Made by a program: the position numbers and the translations under genes. Below the pieces are notes generated by a model. That model was not told where the DNA came from, did no database searches, and saw only the letters and a program-made list of their open reading frames with translations. Below are positions 52,204-61,480 of a stretch of DNA of 64,000 nt, one piece after another. This stretch comes from Paludibacteraceae bacterium (GTDB lineage: Bacteria; Bacteroidota; Bacteroidia; Bacteroidales; Paludibacteraceae): assembly GCA_024399955.1 (NCBI GenBank), contig JAKSNH010000001.1, positions 124,001 through 188,000 of the forward strand, written 5' to 3'. The stretch's first letter is position 1, and each line of letters starts with the position of its first letter.

Positions 52204-54306
52204 ATGAGGAAAAAAATATTGATATGGATGCTGATGCCGGTGTTGATATTGGCAACGGCGCAAGCAGCAAAGGCAGATATACTGGACGAGATAATCAATC
52301 GGCAATTTGATTCGAAGGCTCTCGGCGAAGCGGTGTTGGATTCGATATTGAACGACAAGCAGAAACTGAGCGACGATGAGGCTTTGCTGCCGCAAAATCG
52401 CTATGGAATAGGGTGTGAGAATAAGCAAAAAATGTTCCGCAATTCGTTCTGGGCGAATTACTACCTGATTGATCACAAGAAGAACGAACGCATACCCTTG
52501 TGCGACACCCTTGTGCGCGATGCTGCGATGTCGCCTAACGGTCAGTATATCGTGTATGGCAAGGGGCAAGACTTGTACATCTACAAGACCCTCTACAAGA
52601 CCGAAGTCGCCATTACGCAAAATGGCATGAACGGCAACCCGGTAGATGTGTTCAACGGCGTGAGCGACTGGCTATACGAGGAGGAATTTGGGATTACACG
52701 GCTCTTCTCTTTCTCGCCGGACAGCAAGTTAGTTGCCTTTGTGAGATTGGACGAGCAGAATGTGCCTACTTTTACGTGGCAGGTTTATCGCGATAAACAA
52801 TACCCTGAGGCTCAGTCCCTGCGTTATCCCAAGGCCGGTCAGCCTAACGCGAAGGCAAGCGTATGCGTGTACGATATATCTACAAAAGGTATCCGCACGA
52901 TGAAACTGCCTGCCATGGATGAGGCCTACATACCGCGATTGGCTTGGCGACAAGTGGGGGAGGAGTACGAACTGATTATCGAACGAATCAATCGTGACCA
53001 GAATCAAATGGAAGTGTTTGTGGCCAATCCTAAATCGACCGTCTGCACTATTCTATACAAGGAAAAAAGTGACCGCTACTATATCGACTATGCCCATTTT
53101 GACCAATGGCAATGGCTGAGCGACGGACGTTTTATCGCGCTGAGCGAGAAAAACGGCTGGCGACAACTCTTCCTGCATTCGGCGCAAGGGGCTGAGCAGA
53201 AAAAACTCACGCCTGCCGAGATGGATGTAACTCGCGTATATGGTATGGACGAAAAGAGTGGTGTGGTCTATTACGAGGCTGCGCCTAAGGCGGCAGAACG
53301 TCAGGCGTACGCTGTGAATATAAAAACCGCTAAATCCACTCGTCTCACTTCCGGCGACGGCATGCATAGCCTCACTTTTGCCAAGAACATGAAGCGAGCT
53401 GCGGACTTCTATCAGAATATCCATCAAGCCGGTCAATACACGTTGTATGACGTGTTGGCGGATCGACTGAAAGCCGTTTCGACTAACGCATTTGATGCCA
53501 TCAATACCCTCAATAAGGATCGTCAAACGGCGTGGGAGGCTACCGGTCTGCCCAATAAACAGTTTATCCGTATTCCTACGGAACGAGGTGACAGTCTGGA
53601 TGCCTGGATTATCCTGCCTAAGGACTATGCCGGCAAGAAAAGTCCGGTTGTGATGATGCAATATAGTGGTCCCGCCAGTCAGCGCGTGCTTAATCAATGG
53701 CGGCATCGCTTTGGTCATTACCTGGCTACACAAGGCTACATCGTGGTGAATGCCGACCCGCGCGGAACGGATTGTAGGGGACGGCAATGGCGCAACGAGA
53801 CGTATATGCGATTGGGGCAAAAAGAGGCCGAAGACCAATTAAGTGTGGCTAAATACATACAATCGCAGTCATACGTGGATGCTAACCGCATTGCCATGAT
53901 TGGATGGAGTTATGGCGGATTCCAGACGATTCGCACGATGATGGAGCAGACCGAACCCATCATAGGTTGTGGCGTGGCTATTGCTCCAGTGACTGATTGG
54001 GGACTATATGACACCGGTTACACGGAGCGTTTTATGCGCCGACCACAGGTGAACGAAAGAGGATACGAAGGAGCTAATCTGACTGCCATGGCAGATAGAC
54101 TGCAAGGACGGCTGTTGCTCGTTCATGCCACCGGCGACGATAATGTGCATTGGCACAACACCCTCTTGCTATCCGATGCGTTGGTTCGTGCCGGCAAGCA
54201 GTTTGATACGCAGTTATACATCGACGATAACCACTCGCTGCTGGATAAGGTCAATAATCGCCACCTGCACGAGAAAATACTTCAATTCTTGAAAAGTAAC
54301 TTATGA
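52204..54306 (+). CDS. S9 family dipeptidyl peptidase IV
   Basis: Exported serine peptidase that removes X-Pro dipeptides, 700 residues from the ATG at 52204. Signal peptide at about 1-22 (ILIWMLMPVLILATAQAAKA). N-terminal beta-propeller (about 60-440), then an alpha/beta-hydrolase domain with nucleophile Ser in GWSYGGFQT (near 585), catalytic Asp in HATGDDNVHW and His in DDNHSLLDK near the C-terminus. The start at 52204 is chosen because the -7 box ends at 52176. It overlaps the ddh gene by 4 bp. Likely periplasmic or surface peptide use in an asaccharolytic or gut lifestyle. Identification is firm at family level. Confidence 0.92.
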   Translation: MRKKILIWMLMPVLILATAQAAKADILDEIINRQFDSKALGEAVLDSILNDKQKLSDDEALLPQNRYGIGCENKQKMFRNSFWANYYLIDHKKNERIPLCDTLVRDAAMSPNGQYIVYGKGQDLYIYKTLYKTEVAITQNGMNGNPVDVFNGVSDWLYEEEFGITRLFSFSPDSKLVAFVRLDEQNVPTFTWQVYRDKQYPEAQSLRYPKAGQPNAKASVCVYDISTKGIRTMKLPAMDEAYIPRLAWRQVGEEYELIIERINRDQNQMEVFVANPKSTVCTILYKEKSDRYYIDYAHFDQWQWLSDGRFIALSEKNGWRQLFLHSAQGAEQKKLTPAEMDVTRVYGMDEKSGVVYYEAAPKAAERQAYAVNIKTAKSTRLTSGDGMHSLTFAKNMKRAADFYQNIHQAGQYTLYDVLADRLKAVSTNAFDAINTLNKDRQTAWEATGLPNKQFIRIPTERGDSLDAWIILPKDYAGKKSPVVMMQYSGPASQRVLNQWRHRFGHYLATQGYIVVNADPRGTDCRGRQWRNETYMRLGQKEAEDQLSVAKYIQSQSYVDANRIAMIGWSYGGFQTIRTMMEQTEPIIGCGVAIAPVTDWGLYDTGYTERFMRRPQVNERGYEGANLTAMADRLQGRLLLVHATGDDNVHWHNTLLLSDALVRAGKQFDTQLYIDDNHSLLDKVNNRHLHEKILQFLKSNL

Positions 54307-55166
54307 AAATAATCATTATTGGCACCGGAAATATCGGTTCGGCAGCCATTCAAGCCGTTCAATCCGCACCTGATATGGAGTTGATAGGGGTGTTCCATCA
54401 CAATGAGATGGAGGCGATTGCCCGCTTGCCGCACGTGGATGTGGCGTTGCTGTGTTTGCCCACACGCGAGGCTCCCATCTTTGCCAAACAACTCAATCAA
54501 ATGGGAATCAACACGGTGGATTCATTTGATATACACACCCAAATAGCCGACGTCCGCCGCCAACTGATGCCTATTGCCCAGACTAACCAAGCCGTCAGCA
54601 TCATCTCTGCCGGTTGGGATCCGGGTTCGGACTCGATGGTAAGAGCCTTATTAGAAGTGCTGACGCCACAAGGGCAGTCCTACACTAACTTTGGTCCGGG
54701 ACGATCCATGGGACACACCGTGGCAGCCAAAGCCATACAGGGTGTTAAGAATGCTTTAAGTATAACCCTGCCATTAGGTCAAGGTAAACATGGCAGACAT
54801 GTGTATATTGAATTGGAAGACGGATACGATTTTGAGGATGTACGTCGCCGTCTGTTGGCCGATGATTATTTTGCTCATGACGAGACCGAAGTGGAAAGGG
54901 TGGATGATGTGGAGCAATACCAAACCACGGCGCATGGCGTGCTGTTGGAGCGGAGTGGAGTAGCGGCAGGTAAGGATGACCAGCAACTCAAATTTGAGAT
55001 GCGTATCGATAATCCGTCTCTTACGGCTCAGTTTATGGTGGGCTGTGCCCGAGCCGCGTATCGGCTGCAACAAGAGGGACGATATGGGTGCTACACAACG
55101 ATTGAATTGGCTCCCGTATGGATGCTGCCCGGTGAGGTGGAAGACAATGTGAAACAATTAGTTTAG
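54303..55166 (+). CDS. ddh: meso-Diaminopimelate dehydrogenase
   Basis: Single-step NADPH-dependent synthesis of meso-diaminopimelate, for lysine and peptidoglycan. 287 residues. Rossmann start IIIGTGNIGSAA (residues 4-15), substrate-domain motifs SAGWDPGSDSMVRAL (about 101-115) and FGPGRSMGHTVAAKAIQGV match the ddh family, which has STGWDPG and a GxSxGHxxAxR-type stretch. The usual Arg after GHxxA is Lys here, as often in Bacteroidales. Overlaps the DPP-IV gene by 4 bp. Alternative lysine-pathway dehydrogenases lack these motifs. Confidence 0.88.
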   Translation: MKIIIIGTGNIGSAAIQAVQSAPDMELIGVFHHNEMEAIARLPHVDVALLCLPTREAPIFAKQLNQMGINTVDSFDIHTQIADVRRQLMPIAQTNQAVSIISAGWDPGSDSMVRALLEVLTPQGQSYTNFGPGRSMGHTVAAKAIQGVKNALSITLPLGQGKHGRHVYIELEDGYDFEDVRRRLLADDYFAHDETEVERVDDVEQYQTTAHGVLLERSGVAAGKDDQQLKFEMRIDNPSLTAQFMVGCARAAYRLQQEGRYGCYTTIELAPVWMLPGEVEDNVKQLV

Positions 55167-55169
55167 AAT

Positions 55170-57140
55170 ATGATAAAAATTTCTTTTCCGGACGGTGGCG
55201 TCCGTGAGTTCGAGAGTGGCGTGACGCCGCTCCAAGTGGCTGAGAGTATCAGCAGTCGTTTAGCCCAAGAAATCCTTGTGGCAAGTATTAAGAACAAAGC
55301 ATCAGAAGGTAAATTTGTAATTACCGAACTCAATGCTCCTCTAACCGAAGATTGTGCAATTAAACTGCATAAATGGGATGACGAAGAGGCTAAACATGCT
55401 TTCTGGCACACGTCTTCTCACTTGATGGCAGAGGCATTGCAAGAACTGTATCCAGGCATCCAATTCGGTATTGGTCCTGCTATTGAGAATGGTTTTTATT
55501 ATGATGTGTATCCTGCCGAAGGACAAGTCATCAGCGAGAAAGACTTCCCACAGATTGAGGCCAAGATGATGGAACTGCATGCCAAGAAAGAAGTGCTTGT
55601 TAAGAAGTCCATCGCTAAAGCCGACGCCCTCAAGCAGTTTGGTGATAAGGGTCAGACCTACAAGTGCGAGTTGATTAATGATTTGGAAGAAGGCACGATT
55701 ACGACTTATACCCAAGGTAATTTCACCGATCTTTGCCGCGGTCCGCATATCCTTTCTACCGAACCTATCAAGGCTGTTAAAGTGCTCAGTTGCGCTGCTG
55801 CTTATTGGCGTGGCGACGAGACTCGTCCTATGATGACTCGTATCTATGCCGTTTCCTTCCCCAAGAAGAGCATGCTAGACGAATACCTCGCATTGCTGGA
55901 AGAGGCTAAGAAACGCGACCACCGCAGGATAGGTAAGGAATTAGACTTATTCATGTTTTCAGATATGGTAGGTAAGGGCCTGCCTATTTGGTTGCCCAAA
56001 GGCACCGCCCTGCGTCTGCGCTTAGAGGATTTCCTCAAGAAAATACAAAAACAATACGGTTACCAGCAAGTGATTACGCCGCATATCGGCAGCAAGAACC
56101 TCTATATCACTTCCGGTCACTGGGATCACTATGGTAAGGACTCCTTCCAGCCCATCACTACTCCTGAGGAAGGCGAGGTATATATGCTGAAGCCGATGAA
56201 CTGCCCTCACCACTGCGCTATTTTCAAGAATAGTCCTCGTTCCTACAAGGATCTGCCTTTCCGCTGTGCAGAGTTTGGTACCGTTTACCGTTATGAACAG
56301 AGTGGTGAGTTACACGGTTTGACACGTGTTCGTTCATTCACCCAGGATGATGCCCATATCTTCTGCCGTCAAGACCAAGTTAAACAGGAGTTTATCCGTG
56401 TGATGGAGATTATCAATATCATCTTCAAATCGCTTAACTTTGAGAACTTTGAGGCCCAGATTTCTCTTCGTGACCCCAATAACCATACCAAGTATGTAGG
56501 AAGTGATGAAGTATGGGAGCATGCCGAGAATGCTATTCGTGAGGCTTGTAAAGAAATGAATCTGCCTGCTACCGAGGTGGAAGGAGAGGCTGCGTTCTAC
56601 GGACCTAAGTTGGACTTCATGGTGAAGGACGCTCTGGGTCGTCGCTGGCAGTTAGGTACTATTCAGGTCGATTATAACCTGCCTGAACGCTTCCAACTCG
56701 AATACACCGGCGAGGATAACCTCAAACACCGTCCTGTAATGATTCACCGCGCTCCGTTTGGTAGTATGGAACGCTTTGTGGCTGTGCTGATTGAGCATAC
56801 CGCAGGTAAGTTCCCATTGTGGCTCACACCTGAACAGGCTGTTGTGCTGCCTATCTCCGAGAAGAGTAACGAGTACGCTTGGAAAGTGAAGGAGATTCTG
56901 GAGCAACAGGATGTTCGCGTATTGGTGGATGACCGCAACGAGAAACTGGGACGTAAGATCCGCGATAACGAACTCAAACGTATCCCATATATGTTGATTG
57001 TGGGCGAGAAAGAAGCTGAACAAGGCTTGTTATCCGTTCGTCAACAAGGTGCCGAAGAGAAGGGCCAAATGACCATTCAAGAGTTTGCGGACTTTGTTAA
57101 CAAGACCGTTAACGACCAGATGAACGCTTACACCAAGTAA
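55170..57140 (+). CDS. thrS: Threonyl-tRNA synthetase
   Basis: Charges tRNA-Thr, 656 residues, full length for the bacterial enzyme. TGS domain at about 1-62, second editing domain at about 63-240 with [11 protein letters not shown] (zinc/editing histidines), class II catalytic core with motif 2 [24 protein letters not shown] near 370 (key Arg and Glu present) and the zinc-site [10 protein letters not shown], and a C-terminal anticodon-binding domain (about 550-656). Start at 55170, 3 bp after ddh stop. A TAA stop ends it one base before the convergent preA stop. Confidence 0.97.
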   Translation: MIKISFPDGGVREFESGVTPLQVAESISSRLAQEILVASIKNKASEGKFVITELNAPLTEDCAIKLHKWDDEEAKHAFWHTSSHLMAEALQELYPGIQFGIGPAIENGFYYDVYPAEGQVISEKDFPQIEAKMMELHAKKEVLVKKSIAKADALKQFGDKGQTYKCELINDLEEGTITTYTQGNFTDLCRGPHILSTEPIKAVKVLSCAAAYWRGDETRPMMTRIYAVSFPKKSMLDEYLALLEEAKKRDHRRIGKELDLFMFSDMVGKGLPIWLPKGTALRLRLEDFLKKIQKQYGYQQVITPHIGSKNLYITSGHWDHYGKDSFQPITTPEEGEVYMLKPMNCPHHCAIFKNSPRSYKDLPFRCAEFGTVYRYEQSGELHGLTRVRSFTQDDAHIFCRQDQVKQEFIRVMEIINIIFKSLNFENFEAQISLRDPNNHTKYVGSDEVWEHAENAIREACKEMNLPATEVEGEAAFYGPKLDFMVKDALGRRWQLGTIQVDYNLPERFQLEYTGEDNLKHRPVMIHRAPFGSMERFVAVLIEHTAGKFPLWLTPEQAVVLPISEKSNEYAWKVKEILEQQDVRVLVDDRNEKLGRKIRDNELKRIPYMLIVGEKEAEQGLLSVRQQGAEEKGQMTIQEFADFVNKTVNDQMNAYTK

Positions 57141-57141
57141 A

Positions 57142-58587
57142 TTATACTTTGATTCTACCTGCCGATTCTATGGCTTGTTGAGGACAAACCAGACGGCATA
57201 AATGGCAGCCGACGCAATTCTTTCCGATGAGCGTCGGCTTGCGGTTTGTATCAAAGGCAATGGCTTGGTGGCCGGCATCCTGGCACGCAATGAAACAACG
57301 ACCGCAACCGATACATAAGTCTCTATTCCACTTGGGGAAAGACTTGGTTTCACGGTCTAATTCGGATGGACGAACAAAAGACGATATTTCACTGCCAACC
57401 AAATCGCGTAGATGTTCAATATGATGGTCCGCCATGTAGGTGCGCAGTCCTAATATCATATCTTCTATGATGCGATAACCAAACTGCATGATAGAGGTGC
57501 AAACCTGTACATTAGCGCAGCCTAATTGGATAAAATCCAATGCATCACGCCAAGTCGTTATGCCACCTATGCCGGAAACCTCCATTTGATGGTTCTTGGT
57601 GAGCATAGGATTGGTGGTTAATTCCAATATATGCCGTAACGCAATCGGCTTGATGGCACGACCCGAATAACCGGAAATAGTGCGTTTACCGCTTACTTTG
57701 CTGCGTTCAGACAGGGTAACGGACTTAATCGTATTGATAGCCGCTATGCCGTCAGCTCCGGCACAATAAGCCGCAAATGCCGGCTGCGAGATATGCGTGA
57801 TATTAGGCGTCATCTTGGGAACCACAGGGATATTCACCGAATGCTTTACATAACCAGTGTAGAAGGCTACTAACTCTGGGTTTTGACCGACGTCCGAACC
57901 CATATTAGCCAATTTCATCTGCGGGCAGGAGAAATTGAGTTCAACCATATCCGCTCCTGCCGCTTCAGCACGCTTAGCCAACTCAATCCATTCCTCTTCG
58001 GTCTGACCCATGATACTAGCTACAACCACCTTAGTGGGGTAGTTCTTCTTGAGTCGTGATATGATGGCAAAGTTCTCCTCCATAGGTTTTTCGGATAACT
58101 GTTCCATATTGCGGAAGCCGTTCCAATGGTCACTTTCGTCAAATCGCGGACTGACCTCCTTAATCTCCTGACTGGTAATCGTCTTATATACCACGCCGCC
58201 CCAGCCCCAATCAAAGGCACGAGCAATCATATCATAGTCCGTACAAACGGCTGAAGAAGCTAAGAAGAAAGGATTCTCACAATGTACGCCGCAAAAATCA
58301 ATCTCTAACGACGGAAGCGTCTCGGGACGAGGAGCATGACCTAATTCGTTGACTTTCTTCGACAACTCTTTAATACGAATAGGGAAGTCGGTATGGATGC
58401 AAGCTTTCTCACAAGGTGCATCACAATCGGCACAGGCCGAAGTGAGCCATTGGTAAGCATTGCGCTCGTCATCAAAACGGACGGCACGAATACCGCGAGC
58501 AGGGTGAAGATTTTTGGGACAAGCCGCATTACAGGGCGATTGAACACATAATAAACAACGTTCGGCTTCTTGGTGAATGTTAAGCAT
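57142..58587 (-). CDS. preA: Dihydropyrimidine dehydrogenase-like PreA with N-terminal ferredoxin region
   Basis: Flavoprotein of the dihydroorotate/dihydropyrimidine dehydrogenase family, 481 residues from the ATG at 58587. An extra N-terminal cysteine-rich block (C11, C14, C19, C23 and a second set CADCDAPCEKAC near 54-65) resembles the Fer4_20 domain usually found in PreT/GltD. The TIM barrel follows with NFSCPQMK near 180 and GIGGITTWRDAL. Two C-terminal 4Fe-4S motifs are CIGCGRCFIAC and CVGCHLCRLVC. Likely uracil/thymine reduction. The longer reading to 58794 is not supported: the promoter's -7 box ends at 58616. No PreT in the window. Confidence 0.88.
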   Translation of the reverse strand: MLNIHQEAERCLLCVQSPCNAACPKNLHPARGIRAVRFDDERNAYQWLTSACADCDAPCEKACIHTDFPIRIKELSKKVNELGHAPRPETLPSLEIDFCGVHCENPFFLASSAVCTDYDMIARAFDWGWGGVVYKTITSQEIKEVSPRFDESDHWNGFRNMEQLSEKPMEENFAIISRLKKNYPTKVVVASIMGQTEEEWIELAKRAEAAGADMVELNFSCPQMKLANMGSDVGQNPELVAFYTGYVKHSVNIPVVPKMTPNITHISQPAFAAYCAGADGIAAINTIKSVTLSERSKVSGKRTISGYSGRAIKPIALRHILELTTNPMLTKNHQMEVSGIGGITTWRDALDFIQLGCANVQVCTSIMQFGYRIIEDMILGLRTYMADHHIEHLRDLVGSEISSFVRPSELDRETKSFPKWNRDLCIGCGRCFIACQDAGHQAIAFDTNRKPTLIGKNCVGCHLCRLVCPQQAIESAGRIKV

Positions 58588-58615
58588 AGTAGTGATAATT
58601 AAGGTGATTTGACTA

Positions 58616-58647
58616 CAAAAGTACAAATAAATTAGCATATACGCAAA
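58616..58647 (-). promoter_or_regulatory. Promoter of preA
   Basis: On the minus strand, TTTG (58647-58644), 20-bp spacer, TACTTTTG (58623-58616), about 29 nt before the ATG at 58587. Confidence 0.85.
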
Positions 58648-58652
58648 TTTTT

Positions 58653-58684
58653 CTTGCATATTCAAAAAAAAAATTGTACTTTTG
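58653..58684 (+). promoter_or_regulatory. Promoter of the secreted endo/exonuclease gene
   Basis: CTTG (58653-58656), 20-bp spacer, TACTTTTG (58677-58684), about 22 nt before the ATG at 58706. One mismatch in the -33 box. Confidence 0.75.
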
Positions 58685-58705
58685 CACTCAAATACATATA
58701 TTACC

Positions 58706-60082
58706 ATGAAAAAAAGTCTTTTTGTCGCTTTCTTTGCGATGTGCTTTTTATCCCTTTCTGCAGGGGGCGTTAAGGTTAGTATAGAACAACTCAATAAGGA
58801 TGGCTGGATGCACTATAAAGGTCAAGCCATTACCATTTCTACACCCCTTGTGGTGTGTGGCACGATGTACGATAGTCTGATTCTTTCAGAGGAGCGTTTG
58901 TTTGTGCCCGAAGAGAAGGCCGTGGGTTTGGCACAGGGTGACAGTTCCGAATATTGGCGTTTGGCTAACTATAACCAACAGCATCGCATCAAATTAGAGT
59001 GCCGCTATCCATATAGTCTGAACTTAGGTGCAACCGTCAAGAACCTCACCGCTCGCGTGATGGGCGAAAGACACTTGCAGACCGGCGCTCAGCCGCGTTT
59101 CAAGAACTATAAGCCATCCATGAAACTGCCAGATATGAAGGGGGCAGATGTGGTGATTTGTGCGGCTAATATCCAGAATTATTTTGTGCATGTAGGAGGC
59201 TATGCTACCCGCCGCAATACGGTAGGTCAGCACGCCTTACAATGCTATAAAGTGGCTTCTGCGCTTGTTCGCTTTAATGCCGATATATACACCATCTGTG
59301 AATTGGAACAAGGAGATGCCGCTCCGGCTGAATTAGTGGCCAAGATGAATGAATTATGCGGTAAGGACCGTTATGCGTTTGTTGTAACGGATACGTGCGA
59401 TCGAGACACTATTTCGGTGGGATTCCTTTATCGCAAAGATAAAGTGCGTCCCTATGGTGCGCTACGCTTTGCTTATCACGCAGAAGGAGACCCCACACAA
59501 ATGCTGCAGGGCAATATCTACGCCCATCGTTTTATGCTGCAAGGATGGCAGGATATAGCCTCCGGCGAACGCTTCACCATCAGCCTTAATCACCCTCGTA
59601 GTAAGCGAGGTGATCCGCGTATGGCTAACGAAAAACGGATGAATAACAGCCGTGCTATTTTGGCTGCATTAGAGGAGTATAAACAGACCGAAACAGACCC
59701 CGATTATCTGCTGTTAGGTGACTATAATGCTTACGCCCAAGAACAACCGCTACAAACGATTGTGAAGGCAGGCTATCAGGATATCAATTCAACAATGGCT
59801 CCCAACAATTACAGCTACTCCTACAAGGGGGAATGTGGGTACTTGGATCGTTGCTATGCTTCTCCCTCTATGGCGGCACAAATAGTGGCTATCAGTCCTG
59901 TGCACTGGAATACCGATTACTACTATTCGGCAGCATACTACAGCAAGTATAACTACAAGAATCGCGAGATTCCTAAGTTAGCACCCAAGAAAATCCGCAG
60001 CGTGATGTCGCCCGCCGCTAAAAAGAATCGTTACTTCCGTTATTCGGACCACGATCCGTTGTTGATTGGAATCAAATTCTAA
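58706..60082 (+). CDS. Secreted endonuclease/exonuclease/phosphatase family protein
   Basis: 458-residue exported protein with a signal peptide at about 1-19 (FVAFFAMCFLSLSAGG). A small N-terminal OB-like region (about 25-130) precedes an EEP-fold domain: LGDYNAYAQEQP near 337-348 (Asp/Asn metal site) and YSDHDPLLIGIKF at the C-terminus (the SDHxP motif). Resembles secreted DNases or lipid phosphatases of Bacteroidota; substrate unknown. Its stop overlaps the convergent PagL-like gene by 4 bp. Confidence 0.85.
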   Translation: MKKSLFVAFFAMCFLSLSAGGVKVSIEQLNKDGWMHYKGQAITISTPLVVCGTMYDSLILSEERLFVPEEKAVGLAQGDSSEYWRLANYNQQHRIKLECRYPYSLNLGATVKNLTARVMGERHLQTGAQPRFKNYKPSMKLPDMKGADVVICAANIQNYFVHVGGYATRRNTVGQHALQCYKVASALVRFNADIYTICELEQGDAAPAELVAKMNELCGKDRYAFVVTDTCDRDTISVGFLYRKDKVRPYGALRFAYHAEGDPTQMLQGNIYAHRFMLQGWQDIASGERFTISLNHPRSKRGDPRMANEKRMNNSRAILAALEEYKQTETDPDYLLLGDYNAYAQEQPLQTIVKAGYQDINSTMAPNNYSYSYKGECGYLDRCYASPSMAAQIVAISPVHWNTDYYYSAAYYSKYNYKNREIPKLAPKKIRSVMSPAAKKNRYFRYSDHDPLLIGIKF

Positions 60083-61377
60083 ATTCGTACACCCAAGCCG
60101 GCGTCGATAAACTCGGCTCGAACGCCGTGCGTCTTAAGACCTATTTGCACAAATAGGTGCTTGGTGCATAAGTATTTTAGGATAAAACGCGTATATAACC
60201 AGCCATCTTGGTAATTACTGGCTTTTGTGAAGTCATAACTATAGAAGATGCCTCGGTCAAGCCCTTTAGCGGCATCCTTGTATGGTTCCAGGTTCTTGAT
60301 AGGATCCCATACGTAGAAACCAATATGAATACCGGCGGTCAGTTTACCGATGGTAAATTCCGGCTGCAAACTGATACCTACACGGAAACAGTTCTCCACT
60401 TTGCTCTCCTTGAGGTAGGTCTTACCAAAGTAAGTAACGTGCTTGGAGTCTTCGGTTTTGAACTCATCATTTACGCACGCATAATAGCCGTCGTAAAAGG
60501 CATCTACACCCAATCCGAATTTGAATATACTGACAGGCTGCCAATGAGCTGCTACCCCCAAAGAGGCGGCTCCGAAGAACTGCATGCCATTCATGTTGTC
60601 TTTGTAATAATTCTGCTTGAGACCTCCTGTAGCAAAAATCTCAACATCCCACTTCTTACTTACGCCATCGTACAAATGGTGAGGTACATCTGTTTTTGGA
60701 CGCTGATAGGCTGTACCGGCCGCTACACGGGCCTTGCTCAGCCCCGGTGTATAACGCATACCTAATTCGCCATTCAGCATGTTATATCCTCCATTAGGAT
60801 GAATGATACTGCCATTCGAGATATGATGCCACCCAAAGGCAAGTGTGATATCAAAGCCGTCGCGAACAGGGAAATCCATGTATAGTTGCAACCCTAAAAA
60901 AGCATTTACTACACTTCCAATCGACTGGTTAGCCCCTTCAAAACTGGAGTATTTGGCGTATTTGTCGCTTTGATACGTATTACTATACCGCTTGTCGCAA
61001 AAAGCCAGACCAACCGTCGGCCGTAATCCAAATACGAAATGGGGCAGGGTGACAAATGGGGTATTCAAGTGGCCATGTAGCGCCACCATATTACCCAACA
61101 TTTTGTCATTACCTAAATTGATATACGTCACGCCTACGCCTACGCTCGTGTTATTCCATTGCTGCAAACTCTTCCATCTGCCGGTTGGCAAAAACTCCAC
61201 AGCAAAAGTGCCACCTAACATGGGACGATCAATCCACGGATCCACTTTATCGTCCTTCATCATCATCCCTCCTAAGGCATTGATGCGGTAGGCGAGTTCA
61301 TAATGTATACTGTCATTCTTTGCCCAAATAGAGCAACTAATTAGTCCAAAAAGGAATAAAAATACGGTCTTTTTCAT
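60079..61377 (-). CDS. PagL-like acyloxyacyl hydrolase (lipid A deacylase)
   Basis: Outer-membrane beta-barrel of the PagL/acyloxyacyl hydrolase family, 432 residues. Signal peptide at about 1-20. The catalytic H-x-S motif is in GWHHISNGSIIHPNGGYN (about 182-199), the family hallmark for His/Ser. Many alternating beta strands follow. In other bacteria this enzyme removes an acyl chain from lipid A, lowering its immune activity. The C-terminus ends in a typical barrel strand (AEFIDAGLGVRI). The ATG at 61377 was taken over 61431, which lies upstream of the promoter. Confidence 0.85.
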   Translation of the reverse strand: MKKTVFLFLFGLISCSIWAKNDSIHYELAYRINALGGMMMKDDKVDPWIDRPMLGGTFAVEFLPTGRWKSLQQWNNTSVGVGVTYINLGNDKMLGNMVALHGHLNTPFVTLPHFVFGLRPTVGLAFCDKRYSNTYQSDKYAKYSSFEGANQSIGSVVNAFLGLQLYMDFPVRDGFDITLAFGWHHISNGSIIHPNGGYNMLNGELGMRYTPGLSKARVAAGTAYQRPKTDVPHHLYDGVSKKWDVEIFATGGLKQNYYKDNMNGMQFFGAASLGVAAHWQPVSIFKFGLGVDAFYDGYYACVNDEFKTEDSKHVTYFGKTYLKESKVENCFRVGISLQPEFTIGKLTAGIHIGFYVWDPIKNLEPYKDAAKGLDRGIFYSYDFTKASNYQDGWLYTRFILKYLCTKHLFVQIGLKTHGVRAEFIDAGLGVRI

Positions 61378-61387
61378 AATTTGACTG

Positions 61388-61419
61388 CAAAAGTATAAAA
61401 TATTTTTCAAATACACAAG
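61388..61419 (-). promoter_or_regulatory. Promoter of the PagL-like gene
   Basis: On the minus strand, CTTG (61419-61416), 20-bp spacer, TACTTTTG (61395-61388). One mismatch in the -33 box. Confidence 0.7.
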
Positions 61420-61424
61420 AAAAA

Positions 61425-61456
61425 TTTGCATATATGCAAATATTTTTGTACTTTTG
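61425..61456 (+). promoter_or_regulatory. Promoter of ffh
   Basis: TTTG (61425-61428), 20-bp spacer, TACTTTTG (61449-61456), about 24 nt before the ATG at 61481. Confidence 0.85.
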
Positions 61457-61480
61457 CGGCACGAATTAATATGGATAACT

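Noticed and set aside
53053..53838. Long minus-strand open frame opposite the DPP-IV gene
   Set aside because: Antisense shadow; the plus strand has a clear S9 peptidase with catalytic triad.
57142..58794. PreA starting at 58794
   Set aside because: The extra residues would lie upstream of the promoter at 58616-58647 and have no homologous look.
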